Positions 1 through 8,781 of a DNA stretch of 64,000 bases are shown piece after piece (position 1 is the stretch's first letter; every line of letters starts with the position of its first letter). The stretch covers positions 1-64,000 of the forward strand of contig NZ_JAMTCR010000006.1 in NCBI RefSeq assembly GCF_024171945.1. Reading direction: 5' to 3'. A program made the translations under genes and the position numbers. Below the pieces are notes generated by a model that saw nothing but the letters and a program-made list of their open reading frames with translations, was not told the origin of the DNA and did not search any database. Source of the stretch: Actinokineospora globicatena. GTDB lineage: Bacteria; Actinomycetota; Actinomycetes; Mycobacteriales; Pseudonocardiaceae.

Positions 1-107
1 ACCTTTGAGTGGTTAAGGCTCCCAGTAGACGACTGGGTTGATAGGCTGGAGATGGAAGCCTCGTGAGGGGTGGAGTCGACCGGTACTAATAGGCCGAGGG
101 CTTACAA
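1..107 (+). rRNA. rrl: 23S ribosomal RNA, 3' end only
   Basis: This is the last part of a 23S rRNA gene cut by the left window edge. The segment GACCGGTACTAATAGGCCGA followed by GGGCTTA is the conserved 3' end of actinobacterial 23S rRNA. The exact processed 3' end is estimated to within several bases. Positions 108-224 are the 23S-5S spacer, in which I see no tRNA. Confidence 0.95.
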
Positions 108-224
108 CAAAGAAGCTACGCATCCACTGTACGGTGTCTGAGACACCAACCACTCCACGCCTGGGGTCGACCAGTATATGTCTGGGCGCCTGGTGTGGGT
201 CGAGGTTGTGATTGTTTCATAGTG

Positions 225-341
225 TTTCGGCGGTCATAGCGGTGGGGAAACGCCCGGTCCCATTCCGAACCCGGAAGCTAAGCCCACCTGCGCCGATGGT
301 ACTGCACTCGTGAGGGTGTGGGAGAGTAGGACGCCGCCGGA
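225..341 (+). rRNA. rrf: 5S ribosomal RNA
   Basis: The sequence opens with TTTCGGCGGTCATAGCGGTG and contains the universally conserved loop CCATTCCGAACCCGGAAG. It closes with ACGCCGCCGGAC, which pairs with the start as helix I. The length of about 117 bases is normal. It is the last gene of the rRNA operon that begins left of the window. Ends are given to within 2-3 bases. Confidence 0.96.
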
Positions 342-350
342 CAATCATTC

Positions 351-408
351 CCGAAAGGGCCTGTGGTGAGGCACGTGTAACGTGCGTCAGACCACGGGCC
401 CTTTTCGG
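351..408 (+). terminator. rRNA operon terminator hairpin
   Basis: CCGAAAGGGCCTGTGGT (from 351) pairs with ACCACGGGCCCTTTTCGG (391-408). A second hairpin, GCACGT-gta-ACGTGC, nests inside the loop. The position just after 5S rRNA fits termination of the rRNA operon. Only 45 bases separate it from the next start codon, so readthrough into the next gene is possible. Confidence 0.85.
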
Positions 409-453
409 CATGTCGGAGCAAGGTGCGGGCAGCCCCGCAAGCGGGAGGATCAG

Positions 454-3354
454 GTGTCGGAGTTCGGTCGACGCAGCGGCGGGGACCGCAGCGACAACGA
501 GTCAGGTCGTCGGCCCGAGGCAGGCGATACCCCCCGACGCGGCGCTGACCGCGGCGACAACCGCTCTGGTTCGGACCGCGGCGGCTACAACAAGACTGGC
601 GGGTACAAGTCCGACCGCGGTGGGTACCGCGGCTCGGACCGGGACTCGCGCCCCAGCGGCGACCGTGGCGGCTACCGCTCCTCGGACTCCGACCGGGGTT
701 CCCAGGACCGCGGCGGCTACCGAGCCAGCGGCAGCTCCGACCGTGGTGGTTACCGCCCGGGTGGCGGCTCCACCGGCGGCGGCTACCGCTCCAACGACTC
801 CTCGCGTGGCGGCCCCCGGTCCGACGATCGCGGCGGCTTCCGCTCGGGCGGTTCGGATCGCGGCGGCTCCCGCTTCGGTTCCGACCGTGGCGGCTACAAG
901 TCCGACGACCGTGGCGGATCCCGCCCCAGCGGCTCCGATCGCGGTGGTTACAAGTCCGACGATCGCGGCGGCTCGCGGTCCTCGGGTGGCTACCGCTCTG
1001 ACGACCGGGGCGGCTCGCGCTCCAGCGGTTCCGATCGGGGCGGTTTCCGTTCCGATGACCGTGGTGGTTCCCGCTTCGGCAGTTCTGACCGTGGCGGTTC
1101 GCGCCCGACGAGTTCCGACCGTGGTGGCTATCGGTCGGACGACCGTGGCGGCTCCAAGTTCGGCGGTTCGGATCGCGGCGGCTACAAGAAGTCCTCCGAC
1201 GATCGCGGGGGCTCGAAGTTCGGTGGTTCCGACCGGGGCGGCTACAAGCCCGCTGACCGGGGTTCGCGCCCGACGGGTTCTTCCGACCGGGGCGGTTACC
1301 GCTCTGACGACCGAGGCGGCTCCAGGCCCGGTAGCTCAGATCGCGGCGGCTACCGGTCCGATGATCGTGGCGGTTCCAAGTTCGGTGGCTCGGACCGCGG
1401 TGGGTACAAGCCCGCTGACCGGGGTTCCGACCGCGGGGGTTACCGGTCGGATGACCGTGGCGGCTCGAAGTTCGGCTCTGACCGCGGTGGCTACAAGTCG
1501 GACGACCGGGGCGGATCTCGCTCGGGTGGTTCGGACCGTGGTGGCTACCGGTCCGACGACCGCGGCTCGCGGCCCGGCGGCTCCGACCGTGGCGGTTCGC
1601 GTTCCGGCGGTTCGGATCGTGGTGGTTTCCGTTCGGGTGGTTCGGATCGCGGCGGTTACAAGTCCGACGACCGTGGCAGCTCGCGTCCCACGTTCCGCTC
1701 TGATGACCGCAAGTCTGACGACCGTGGCGGCTTCCGCTCCGGTGGGTCCGACCGTGGCGGTTACAAGTCGGACGACCGGGGCGGATCCCGCCCCAGCAGC
1801 TCCGATCGCGGCGGCTACCGGTCGGACGACCGTGGTAGCTCGCGTCCCAGCTTCCGTTCGGACGATCGCAAGTCCGATGACCGTGGCGGCTCGCGTCCGA
1901 CGTTCCGTTCTGATGACCGCAAGTCTGACGACCGGGGTGGCTCGAAGTTCGGCAGCTCTGACCGTGGTGGCTACAAGTCCGGCGATCGCGGTGGATCGCG
2001 CTCGGACCGTGGTGGCTACCGGTCCGATGACCGTGGCAGCTCGCGTCCGACCTTCCGTTCCGATGACCGCAAGTCTGACGACCGGGGTAGCTCGCGTCCC
2101 ACCTTCCGCTCGGACGACCGCAAGTCCGGTGACCGGCCGCAGCGCTCCGACGACCGGGGTCCCCGTGACGGCGAGCGTTCGGGGTTCCGGGCGTCGGGCC
2201 GTGGGCACTTCCGGGCCGACGACGTCGAGCCGGACCTCGTGTCGACCGAGACCCCGGGTGCCGCGCCGGAGCGCGCCGACCGGCCGGTCGAGCGCCGCGA
2301 GGACAGCAGGGACACCCGCTTCGCCGAGGTGACCGGGCGCCGGGACCGGCCGCAGCGGGACTCGGGCGACCGGGACGCCGCGCCGGTCGAGTACGGGCCC
2401 GCGCTGCCCGAGGGCGCGGACTACTCCGCGCTCGACGTGGAGGCCCGGGCCGGGCTGCGCAGCCTGCCCAAGTCGCTGGCCGAGCTGGTCGGCAAGCACC
2501 TGGTCGCCGCGGGCATGCTCGTGGACGAGGACCCGGAGCGGGCCCTGGTGCACGCCAGGTTCGCGCGGGAACGCGCCGCCCGGGTCGCCGTGGTCCGCGA
2601 GGCCGCCGGCCTGACCGCCTACCACGCGGGGGAGTGGGCCGAGGCCCTCTCCGAGCTGCGGGCCGTCCGCCGGATGAGCGGCGGCAACGCCTACATCGCC
2701 GTGATGGCCGACTGCGAGCGCGCGCTCGGCAGGCCGGAGCGGGCCCTGGAACTGGCCAAGGAGGCGGGCCGCGACCTGCCCGCCGACGTCGCGGTGGAGC
2801 TGCGGATCGTCAGCGCCGGTGCCCGTCGGGACATGGGCCAGCTCGAGGCGGCTGTGGTCAGCCTGCAGGGGCCGGACCTCGAGGCCAAGCGCCGGGACCC
2901 GTGGAGCGCCCGCCTGTTCTACGCCTACGCCGACAACCTGGCCGCCGCCGGGCGCACCGAGGAGGCCATCCGCTGGTTCCTCAACGCCGCCCAGGCCGAT
3001 GACGACGAGGACACCGACGCCGCCGAGCGCGCGTTCGAGCTGGGTGCCGACGAGTCCGAGATCGCCGCCGCGCTGCCGGGCGAGACCGTCGAGGTCGAGG
3101 ACGAGGGCGCCGAGCTGTCCGAAGTAGACGACGAGTCCGGTGACGACGAGGCCGATAGCGCTACCGACGCCGACGACACTGTCGACGACAAGAGCGCCGA
3201 CGCCGACGAGAACACCGTCAGCGACAAGGACTCCGCGGACGACGTGGACGACACGGCTGCGGACGACGACAAGACTCCTGGCAGCGACAACACCCCCGGC
3301 GATGACAAGAGCGCTGTGGGTGACAAGAGCGGTAAGGACGCCGTGGATGGCTGA
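454..3354 (+). CDS. DRGG-repeat / TPR-like / acidic-tail protein
   Basis: The 966-residue product has three parts. Residues about 35-560 are a low-complexity tract with about 40 copies of DRGG in units such as SDRGGYRSDD and SDRGGSKFG, rich in R, G, S, D and Y and clearly disordered. Residues about 650-870 are helical with TPR-like pairs (GLTAYHAGEWAEALSELRAV; AYADNLAAAGRTEEAIRWF). The last 95 residues are very acidic. The C-terminal half and its place before the HAD phosphatase match the position of M. tuberculosis Rv1691, a TPR-like protein of unknown role. I chose GTG 454 because GGGAGG lies 6-8 bases upstream; an in-frame ATG at 382 lies inside the rRNA terminator. RGG-type tracts often bind RNA, and this one directly follows an rRNA operon, but that role is inference. 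The gene overlaps the next by 8 bases. Confidence 0.85.
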   Translation: MSEFGRRSGGDRSDNESGRRPEAGDTPRRGADRGDNRSGSDRGGYNKTGGYKSDRGGYRGSDRDSRPSGDRGGYRSSDSDRGSQDRGGYRASGSSDRGGYRPGGGSTGGGYRSNDSSRGGPRSDDRGGFRSGGSDRGGSRFGSDRGGYKSDDRGGSRPSGSDRGGYKSDDRGGSRSSGGYRSDDRGGSRSSGSDRGGFRSDDRGGSRFGSSDRGGSRPTSSDRGGYRSDDRGGSKFGGSDRGGYKKSSDDRGGSKFGGSDRGGYKPADRGSRPTGSSDRGGYRSDDRGGSRPGSSDRGGYRSDDRGGSKFGGSDRGGYKPADRGSDRGGYRSDDRGGSKFGSDRGGYKSDDRGGSRSGGSDRGGYRSDDRGSRPGGSDRGGSRSGGSDRGGFRSGGSDRGGYKSDDRGSSRPTFRSDDRKSDDRGGFRSGGSDRGGYKSDDRGGSRPSSSDRGGYRSDDRGSSRPSFRSDDRKSDDRGGSRPTFRSDDRKSDDRGGSKFGSSDRGGYKSGDRGGSRSDRGGYRSDDRGSSRPTFRSDDRKSDDRGSSRPTFRSDDRKSGDRPQRSDDRGPRDGERSGFRASGRGHFRADDVEPDLVSTETPGAAPERADRPVERREDSRDTRFAEVTGRRDRPQRDSGDRDAAPVEYGPALPEGADYSALDVEARAGLRSLPKSLAELVGKHLVAAGMLVDEDPERALVHARFARERAARVAVVREAAGLTAYHAGEWAEALSELRAVRRMSGGNAYIAVMADCERALGRPERALELAKEAGRDLPADVAVELRIVSAGARRDMGQLEAAVVSLQGPDLEAKRRDPWSARLFYAYADNLAAAGRTEEAIRWFLNAAQADDDEDTDAAERAFELGADESEIAAALPGETVEVEDEGAELSEVDDESGDDEADSATDADDTVDDKSADADENTVSDKDSADDVDDTAADDDKTPGSDNTPGDDKSAVGDKSGKDAVDG
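560..2140 (+). repeat. degenerate tandem repeats coding DRGG units
   Basis: About 1.6 kb of short, imperfect, in-frame repeats (recurring core TCCGACCGTGGCGGCTAC and variants) make up the low-complexity part of the preceding gene. Unit length varies around 18-36 bases. A larger unit coding SSRPTFRSDDRKSDDRG recurs at about 1680-1740, 1830-1930 and 2035-2130, which points to recent segmental duplication. Confidence 0.9.
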
Positions 3355-4333
3355 TCGGCTGCTCGACGCCTACGACGCCTTGTTGTTCGACCTGGACGGC
3401 ACCGTGTACCGCGGTGGCCAGGTCATCGACGGGGCGGCGGAGGCCGTCGCGGCGGCCAGGGCGGAGCGCACCACGGTGCGCTTCGTCACCAACAACGCCT
3501 CGCGCTCCCCGGACCAGGTCGCCGAGCACCTGACCCGGCTCGGGGTGTCCGCGACCGCCGACGAGGTCAGCACCAGCGCCCAAGCGGCCGCGGTCGTCCT
3601 CGCCGGACGGCTGGAGCAGGGTGACCACGTCCTGGTCCTGGGGACCTCCGCGCTCGCCGCCGAGATCACCGGGGTCGGTCTGGTCCCGGTGCGTACGGCC
3701 GACGGCGCGCGGGCGGTCGTGCAGGGTCTGTCGCCGGACCTCAGCTGGAACGACCTGGCCGAGGCTTCGGTCGCCATCCGCGCGGGCGCCCTGTGGGTCG
3801 CCTGCAACGTCGACCGCACGCTTCCGACCGAGCGCGGCCTGTTGCCCGGCAACGGGTCCCTCGTCGCGGCGCTGCGGCACGCGACCGAGCAGGAACCCGA
3901 GGTGGCGGGCAAACCGGCCACCCCGTTGATGGACGAGTCGGTCCGCGCCTCAGGGGCCCGGCACCCGCTCGTCGTCGGCGACCGGCTCGACACCGACATC
4001 GAGGGCGCCGTCGCCGCGGGCCTGGACTCGCTGCTGGTGCTCACCGGCGTGTCCACCGCCGCCGACGTCATCGCCGCCGGACCCGAGGCGCGCCCCACCT
4101 ACATCGCCGCCGACCTGGGCGCGATCACCGCCCCCGCCGATGACCTGGCGATCGGCCCCAAGCCGGGCTGGGACCTGCGCAGCGGACCCGACGAGATCGC
4201 CGTCACCGGCGACGGCGACCCACTCGACCTGCTCCGCGCCCTCTGCGCCGCCAGTTGGGCCTTCCCCACGCCCCCACCCATCACCGGCGACCACCCCGCG
4301 CTCGCCACCCTTGGCCTCACCGCTCCCCGCTAA
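3347..4333 (+). CDS. HAD-IIA phosphatase (phosphoglycolate / glycerol-3-phosphate type)
   Basis: A HAD-superfamily phosphatase of 328 residues. Motif I is FDLDGTVY with nucleophile D15 and acid/base D17. Motif II lies in FVTNNASRS. The late aspartates are in VVGDRLDTDIEGAVAAG. The NagD-like cap and the locus order match M. tuberculosis Rv1692, described as a D-glycerol-3-phosphate phosphatase, so recycling of glycerol phosphate or removal of phosphoglycolate is the likely job. The start ATG 3347 overlaps the previous stop by 8 bases, indicating coupling. The C-terminal 70 residues after the core are extra and family-typical for actinobacteria. Exact substrate is uncertain. Confidence 0.9.
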   Translation: MADRLLDAYDALLFDLDGTVYRGGQVIDGAAEAVAAARAERTTVRFVTNNASRSPDQVAEHLTRLGVSATADEVSTSAQAAAVVLAGRLEQGDHVLVLGTSALAAEITGVGLVPVRTADGARAVVQGLSPDLSWNDLAEASVAIRAGALWVACNVDRTLPTERGLLPGNGSLVAALRHATEQEPEVAGKPATPLMDESVRASGARHPLVVGDRLDTDIEGAVAAGLDSLLVLTGVSTAADVIAAGPEARPTYIAADLGAITAPADDLAIGPKPGWDLRSGPDEIAVTGDGDPLDLLRALCAASWAFPTPPPITGDHPALATLGLTAPR

Positions 4334-4379
4334 CGCATATCGCGCTCGCCGTCAGAGCCGCCCGGCGCTCTCAACACCC

Positions 4380-4432
4380 CTTGTGGACCCGGCTCCGGAC
4401 CAGATGTCCACAACCCCCCGAACCATCCACAG
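4380..4432. other. three DnaA-box-like words in an intergenic gap
   Basis: The 294-base gap 4334-4627 holds TGTGGACCC (4382), ATGTCCACA (4404) and ATCCACAG (4424). These resemble the actinobacterial DnaA box TTGTCCACA or its complement. Only the middle one matches at 8 of 9 positions. No dnaA, dnaN or AT-rich unwinding region is nearby, so this is not the chromosomal origin. The rest of the gap shows nothing recognisable. Confidence 0.3.
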
Positions 4433-4627
4433 GCCACCCGCGGACCCCTTGACACCACCCCGGTTCCGATAGGCTCGAACGTGGGACCTCAGACCCCGGG
4501 AGGGTGGGCCCCACCACGCGAGTTGATCATGGTCGGCGCGGCGTCGGGGGGTTCGTGCCGCGGGTCTGGTCGCGGGCGGTTCGCGCTCGGCGAAGCAGTA
4601 CCCATCGGCTAGCGTGGAGGAGTGCAG

Positions 4628-4939
4628 GTGGACCTCACCCCGACCCCGGGGCCCCGGATCCCCGGGTCCCCGGTGCCCGGACCCCCGAACCCCGGACCGC
4701 CGTCGCCGGGGCTGATGAGGCCTGGACCGCCGTCGTCCGGACCGGTGGCGCAGGCCCCGATGACGCCGGGCTCGATGGCGCCGGGGCCGCCGCGGGATCC
4801 GGTCCGCGACGAGGCGATCGCCGACGCGGTCGCCGGGCTCGACGGGTTGGACGCGCTGCCGGTCGCCGAGCACGTGGAGCGGTTCGACGCGGTGCACGTC
4901 GCGCTCACCGCCGCGCTCGCCAGCATCGACAAGGTCTGA
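4628..4939 (+). CDS. small conserved actinobacterial protein (Rv1693 position)
   Basis: A 103-residue protein between the HAD phosphatase and tlyA, the position of M. tuberculosis Rv1693. The first 60 residues are proline- and glycine-rich (PTPGPRIPGSPVPGPPNPGP). The last 40 are helical and acidic (VAEHVERFDAVHVALTAALA), a pattern typical of the short conserved proteins at this locus. I chose GTG 4628 because GGAGG (4616-4620) is 7 bases upstream; an in-frame GTG at 4622 would be only one base from it. Function unknown. Four bases separate it from tlyA, so the two are probably co-transcribed. Confidence 0.7.
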   Translation: MDLTPTPGPRIPGSPVPGPPNPGPPSPGLMRPGPPSSGPVAQAPMTPGSMAPGPPRDPVRDEAIADAVAGLDGLDALPVAEHVERFDAVHVALTAALASIDKV

Positions 4940-4943
4940 CGCG

Positions 4944-5750
4944 GTGCCCAGGAGGGCGCGGCTGGACGCCGAACTGGTCCGCAGGGGGCTGGCCCGCTCC
5001 CGCGACCACGCCAGTGAGCTCATCGCCGCGGGGCGGGTGACCATCCGCGGCACCGTCGCCAGCAAACCGGCCACCGGCGTGGAGACCGACGCCGCCGTGG
5101 TGGTCAAGGACCTCGACGACGACCCGGGCTGGGCCTCGCGCGGCGCGCACAAGCTGCTCGGCGCGCTCGACGCGTTCGCCGTCGCGGTCGAGGGCCGCCG
5201 CTGCCTCGACGCGGGTGCCTCCACCGGGGGGTTCACCGACGTCCTGCTCCGCCGCGGCGCCACCCAGGTCGTCGCCGCCGACGTGGGGCGCGGCCAGCTG
5301 GTGTGGCGGTTGCAGAACGACGCCCGCGTCGTGATCAAGGACCGCACCAACGCCCGCGCGATCACCCCCGACGACATCGGCGGCGAGGTCGACCTGGTCG
5401 TCGCCGACCTGTCGTTCATCTCCGCGCGCCTGGTCATGCCCGCGCTCAGCGGCTGCCTGCGCCCCGGCGGCGACCTGCTGCCGATGATCAAGCCGCAGTT
5501 CGAGGTCGGCAAGGAGCGCCTCGGCACCGGTGGTGTGGTGCGCGAGCCCGAGCTGCGGGTGGAGGTCGTCTCCCGGGTGCTCGTCGCCGCCGGTGAGCTC
5601 GGCCTGCGCGTGCACGGGGTGGTCGCCAGCCCGCTGCCCGGGCCGTCGGGCAACGTCGAGTACTTCGGCTGGCTGCGCCGCGGTGAGCCGCTGGCCGAGG
5701 CCGAGGTGGCGGACCTGGTGGCGACCGCCGTGCAGGAGGGACCGCAGTGA
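4944..5750 (+). CDS. tlyA: TlyA 2'-O-ribose rRNA methyltransferase
   Basis: A 268-residue enzyme expected to methylate the 2'-OH of C1409 in 16S and C1920 in 23S rRNA; in mycobacteria its loss gives capreomycin and viomycin resistance. The N-terminal S4 RNA-binding domain spans residues about 4-60 (RLDAELVRRGLARSRDHASE). RGAHKL (66-71) carries the conserved lysine, the SAM-binding loop is CLDAGASTGGFTDVLL (88-103), and VVADLSFIS follows. Start GTG 4944 gives the family-typical N-terminus. Its stop overlaps the nadK start in GTGA, so the genes are translationally coupled. Confidence 0.95.
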   Translation: MPRRARLDAELVRRGLARSRDHASELIAAGRVTIRGTVASKPATGVETDAAVVVKDLDDDPGWASRGAHKLLGALDAFAVAVEGRRCLDAGASTGGFTDVLLRRGATQVVAADVGRGQLVWRLQNDARVVIKDRTNARAITPDDIGGEVDLVVADLSFISARLVMPALSGCLRPGGDLLPMIKPQFEVGKERLGTGGVVREPELRVEVVSRVLVAAGELGLRVHGVVASPLPGPSGNVEYFGWLRRGEPLAEAEVADLVATAVQEGPQ

Positions 5751-6670
5751 CACAGGGCACCGGGCAGATCCGCGACACCGAGCGGCCGCCGCGCGAGATC
5801 CTGCTGGTCGTGCACACCGGCAGGCCGGAGAACCGGCGGGTGGCCGAGAAGGTCGCCAGCTGCTTCGCCGCGGCCGGGGTGCGGCTGCGGGTGGTCGACG
5901 AGGAGGCCCCCGACCTGGACCCGTCCTGCTACAGCCGGGTGGTGCCGGTCGGGCCGGAGGCCGCCGTGGGCACCGAGCTGGTGTTCGTCCTCGGTGGCGA
6001 CGGGACGCTGCTGCGCGCCGCCGAGATGGCCCACCCCGCCGGGGTCCCGGTGCTCGGGGTCAACCTGGGCCGGGTCGGGTTCCTGGCCGAGGCGGAGTCC
6101 GACGCGCTCGCCGAGACGATCGAGCTGGTCGTCGAGCAGGGCTACCTGGTCGAGGACCGGATGACCGTCGACGTTCGGGCGTACCTCGGTGACGAGCTGC
6201 TCGCCGACACCTGGGCGCTCAACGAGGCCAGCGTGGAGAAGAGCAGCCGCGAGCGGATCCTGGACGTGCTGGTTGACGTGGACGGCCGCCCGGTGTCCTC
6301 CTTCGGCTGCGACGGCGTGCTGTGCGCCACCCCCACCGGCTCCACCGCGTACGCCTACTCCGCGGGCGGTCCCATCCTGTGGCCGGACGTGCGGGCCATG
6401 CTGGTGGTCCCCAGCAACGCGCACGCCATGTTCGCCCGGCCGCTGGCGGTGTCGTCCAAGTCGGTCGTCGGCATCGAGATCGACCCCGACGGTCAGCCCG
6501 CTGTGCTGTGCTGCGACGGCAGGCGCACCTTCGACATCCCGCCGGGAGCCCGCATCGAGGTGCGCGGCGGTCGGCAGCCGATCCGGCTGGCCCGGTTGCG
6601 TGACGAGACGTTCACCGAGCGCTTGGTCGACAAGTTCGACCTGCCCGTGCACGGCTGGCGGACGCGGTGA
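5747..6670 (+). CDS. nadK: NAD kinase
   Basis: A 307-residue cytoplasmic kinase that phosphorylates NAD to NADP using ATP or polyphosphate. The diagnostic GGDGT motif is at residues 83-87 (VFVLGGDGTLLRAAE). NEASVEK and TPTGSTAYAYSAGGPI supply the NAD-binding residues. Length is normal for the actinobacterial ppnK family. The GTG start overlaps the tlyA stop by four bases. The order tlyA-nadK-recN is conserved in actinobacteria. Confidence 0.96.
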   Translation: MTQGTGQIRDTERPPREILLVVHTGRPENRRVAEKVASCFAAAGVRLRVVDEEAPDLDPSCYSRVVPVGPEAAVGTELVFVLGGDGTLLRAAEMAHPAGVPVLGVNLGRVGFLAEAESDALAETIELVVEQGYLVEDRMTVDVRAYLGDELLADTWALNEASVEKSSRERILDVLVDVDGRPVSSFGCDGVLCATPTGSTAYAYSAGGPILWPDVRAMLVVPSNAHAMFARPLAVSSKSVVGIEIDPDGQPAVLCCDGRRTFDIPPGARIEVRGGRQPIRLARLRDETFTERLVDKFDLPVHGWRTR

Positions 6671-6722
6671 ACCTGTGGGCGGGCGGTTACCGCGATCACC
6701 GGGAGCCGCTAGGGTGCGCCCT

Positions 6723-8519
6723 GTGCTAGCCGAGATGCGCATCCAGGACCTCGGCGTGATCGACGAGGCCACGCTCGAGCTCCACCCGGGGTTCACCGTC
6801 GTGACGGGGGAGACCGGCGCGGGCAAGACGATGGTCGTGACCGGCCTGCACCTGCTCTCCGGTGGCCGGGGCGAGGCGTCGCGGGTCCGCAGCGGGAAGC
6901 CCAAGGCCGTGGTCGAGGGCCGCTTCGAGGGGCTCGAGGGCACGCCTGCGGCGGCCGTGGCCACCGAGGCGGGCGCCGAACCCGAGGACGACGGCAGCCT
7001 CATCACGCTGCGCAGCGTCAGCACCGACGGCCGCTCCCGCGCCCACGTCGGGGGCCGCTCGGTCCCGGTCGGGGTGCTGCAGGACCTGGCCGAGCAGCTG
7101 ATCGCGGTGCACGGGCAGAACGACCAGCTGCGGTTGCTGCGCCCGGCCGAGCAGCGCGGGGTGATCGACCGGTTCGCCGGTGCCGAGATCGCCGACGTGC
7201 TCACCGAGTACCGGTCCGTGCGGGAGCAGTGGCTCGCGGTCACCGCCGAGCTCGACGACCGGACCCGCCGCGCCAAGGAGCTGGCCCGCGAGGCCGAGAT
7301 CCTGCGGATGGGCCTGGAGGAGATCACCGCGGTCGACCCGCAGCCGGGTGAGGACACCGAGCTGGTGGACCGCGCCCGCAGGCTCGCCGACGCCGACCAG
7401 CTGCGCGAGGCCGCGACCGGCGCCAGCTACGCCGTCTCCGGTGCCGCCGACGGTGACCCGGACGCCCCCGGCGCCCTCGGGCTGATCGGCGAGGCCCAGC
7501 GCCGCGTCGCCGGGTCCGACGACCCGAGGCTGCGCGAGCTCGAACCCCGCCTCGCCGAGGCCGCCGTGCTGCTCACCGACGTGGGCGCCGAGCTGACCGC
7601 GTACCTCGACAGCCTCGACGCCGACCCGGCCGTGCTGGAGCAGGTGCTGGCCAGGCAGGCCGAGCTCAAGGCACTGACCCGCAAGTACGCCGCCGACGTC
7701 GACGGCGTGCTGACCTGGGCCCGCGACGCGGTCGACAAGCTCTCCGGGCTCGACACCTCCGAGGAGGCCCTCGGCGAACTGGCCGCGCGCAAGGCCGCCC
7801 TGGCCACCGAACTCGGCGCGCTGGCCGCCACCCTGACCCAGGCCCGCTCGGTCGCCGCCGACGCGCTGGCCAAGGCCGTCACCGACGAACTCGGCGGCCT
7901 GGCGATGACCCACTCCAGCGTGCAGATCTCCGTCCGCCCCCGGCCCGCCGAGGCGAACGACCCGCTCGCCCTGACCGTCGGCGGAGTCGACCTGCACGCG
8001 GGCGCCGACGGCGTCGACGACGTCGAACTCCTCCTGGTCGCCCACGACGGCGCCCAGCCACTCCCGGTGCACAAGGGCGCCTCCGGCGGCGAACTCTCCC
8101 GGGTCATGCTGGCCATCGAGGTCGTCCTCGCCCACACCGACCCGGTCCCGACCCTTGTCTTCGACGAGGTCGACGCGGGCGTCGGCGGCCGCGCGGCCGT
8201 GGAGATCGGCCGCAGGCTGGCCAGGCTCTCCCGCAGCCACCAGGTGATCGTCGTGACCCACCTGGCCCAAGTGGCCGCCTTCGCCGACCGCCACCTCATC
8301 GTCGACAAGGGCATCCACGGCGGCGTAACCCGCAGCGACGTCCGCACCCTCGACGACAGCGAACGCGTCGTCGAACTCGCCAGAATGCTCGCGGGCATGG
8401 ACTCCACCGAAACCGGCCGCGCCCACGCCGAAGAACTCCTAGGCGTAGCCGAAGGCGAAAAACACGACTGGAAGCTCAGCGGCAAACCCCGCCCCACCCG
8501 CAAGAAGCGCCAGTCCTAG
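6723..8519 (+). CDS. recN: DNA repair protein RecN
   Basis: An SMC-like ATPase of 598 residues acting early in double-strand break repair. Walker A TGETGAGKT is at residues 28-36, followed by the family motif MVVTGLHLLSGG. A central helical coiled-coil region runs from about 160 to 380. The ABC signature GASGGELSRVMLA and Walker B LVFDEVDAGVGG lie in the C-terminal third. I chose GTG 6723 because the resulting N-terminus VLAEMRIQDLG lines up with mycobacterial RecN; ATG 6735 is an alternative. The 262-base gap after it (8520-8781) holds no convincing gene. Confidence 0.94.
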   Translation: MLAEMRIQDLGVIDEATLELHPGFTVVTGETGAGKTMVVTGLHLLSGGRGEASRVRSGKPKAVVEGRFEGLEGTPAAAVATEAGAEPEDDGSLITLRSVSTDGRSRAHVGGRSVPVGVLQDLAEQLIAVHGQNDQLRLLRPAEQRGVIDRFAGAEIADVLTEYRSVREQWLAVTAELDDRTRRAKELAREAEILRMGLEEITAVDPQPGEDTELVDRARRLADADQLREAATGASYAVSGAADGDPDAPGALGLIGEAQRRVAGSDDPRLRELEPRLAEAAVLLTDVGAELTAYLDSLDADPAVLEQVLARQAELKALTRKYAADVDGVLTWARDAVDKLSGLDTSEEALGELAARKAALATELGALAATLTQARSVAADALAKAVTDELGGLAMTHSSVQISVRPRPAEANDPLALTVGGVDLHAGADGVDDVELLLVAHDGAQPLPVHKGASGGELSRVMLAIEVVLAHTDPVPTLVFDEVDAGVGGRAAVEIGRRLARLSRSHQVIVVTHLAQVAAFADRHLIVDKGIHGGVTRSDVRTLDDSERVVELARMLAGMDSTETGRAHAEELLGVAEGEKHDWKLSGKPRPTRKKRQS

Positions 8520-8781
8520 CCCTAAAGCACCCGCCACCGACGTTGGCCGACACGCGCTCCACGAAGGCGCTGGTGCCAGGCCGGCTCGATGGGGTGGACT
8601 TGTTTGTGTGGGGGGACGGCGTCTACCGTAGCGACGCGAAGGCACGAGAGCCGGACTTCCTCCAGCCCCCCGCCCACCCGCAGCGAGAGCGGCGAAGCCT
8701 ACCGCCACACTTCATGCTCCGTTCAGACCAGTGCGGCGTGGCGAACGGACTAATCCCGCTCGGTTTGTCACCATCGGTCGC

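Noticed and set aside
108..224. tRNA in the rRNA spacer
   Set aside because: No acceptor stem or T-loop GGTTCGA-type signature is visible there or in the other intergenic gaps I read.
560..2140. CRISPR-like array
   Set aside because: The repeats are imperfect, in frame, without unique spacers of constant size, and no cas genes are present.
410..2332. An alternative plus-strand frame (Ala/Thr/Val-rich) and an antisense frame through the DRGG repeats
   Set aside because: Both are by-products of the repeated DNA. Only the DRGG frame continues into the conserved TPR-like domain.
4380..4432. Chromosomal replication origin
   Set aside because: Only one word is close to the DnaA consensus, and there is no dnaA-dnaN context and no AT-rich unwinding element.
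4352..7357. A minus-strand open frame of about 1000 codons opposite tlyA, nadK and recN
   Set aside because: It lies wholly opposite three genes with clear motifs, has low-complexity Arg/Ser/Pro/Gly composition and no recognisable domain. Such shadows are expected in G+C-rich DNA.
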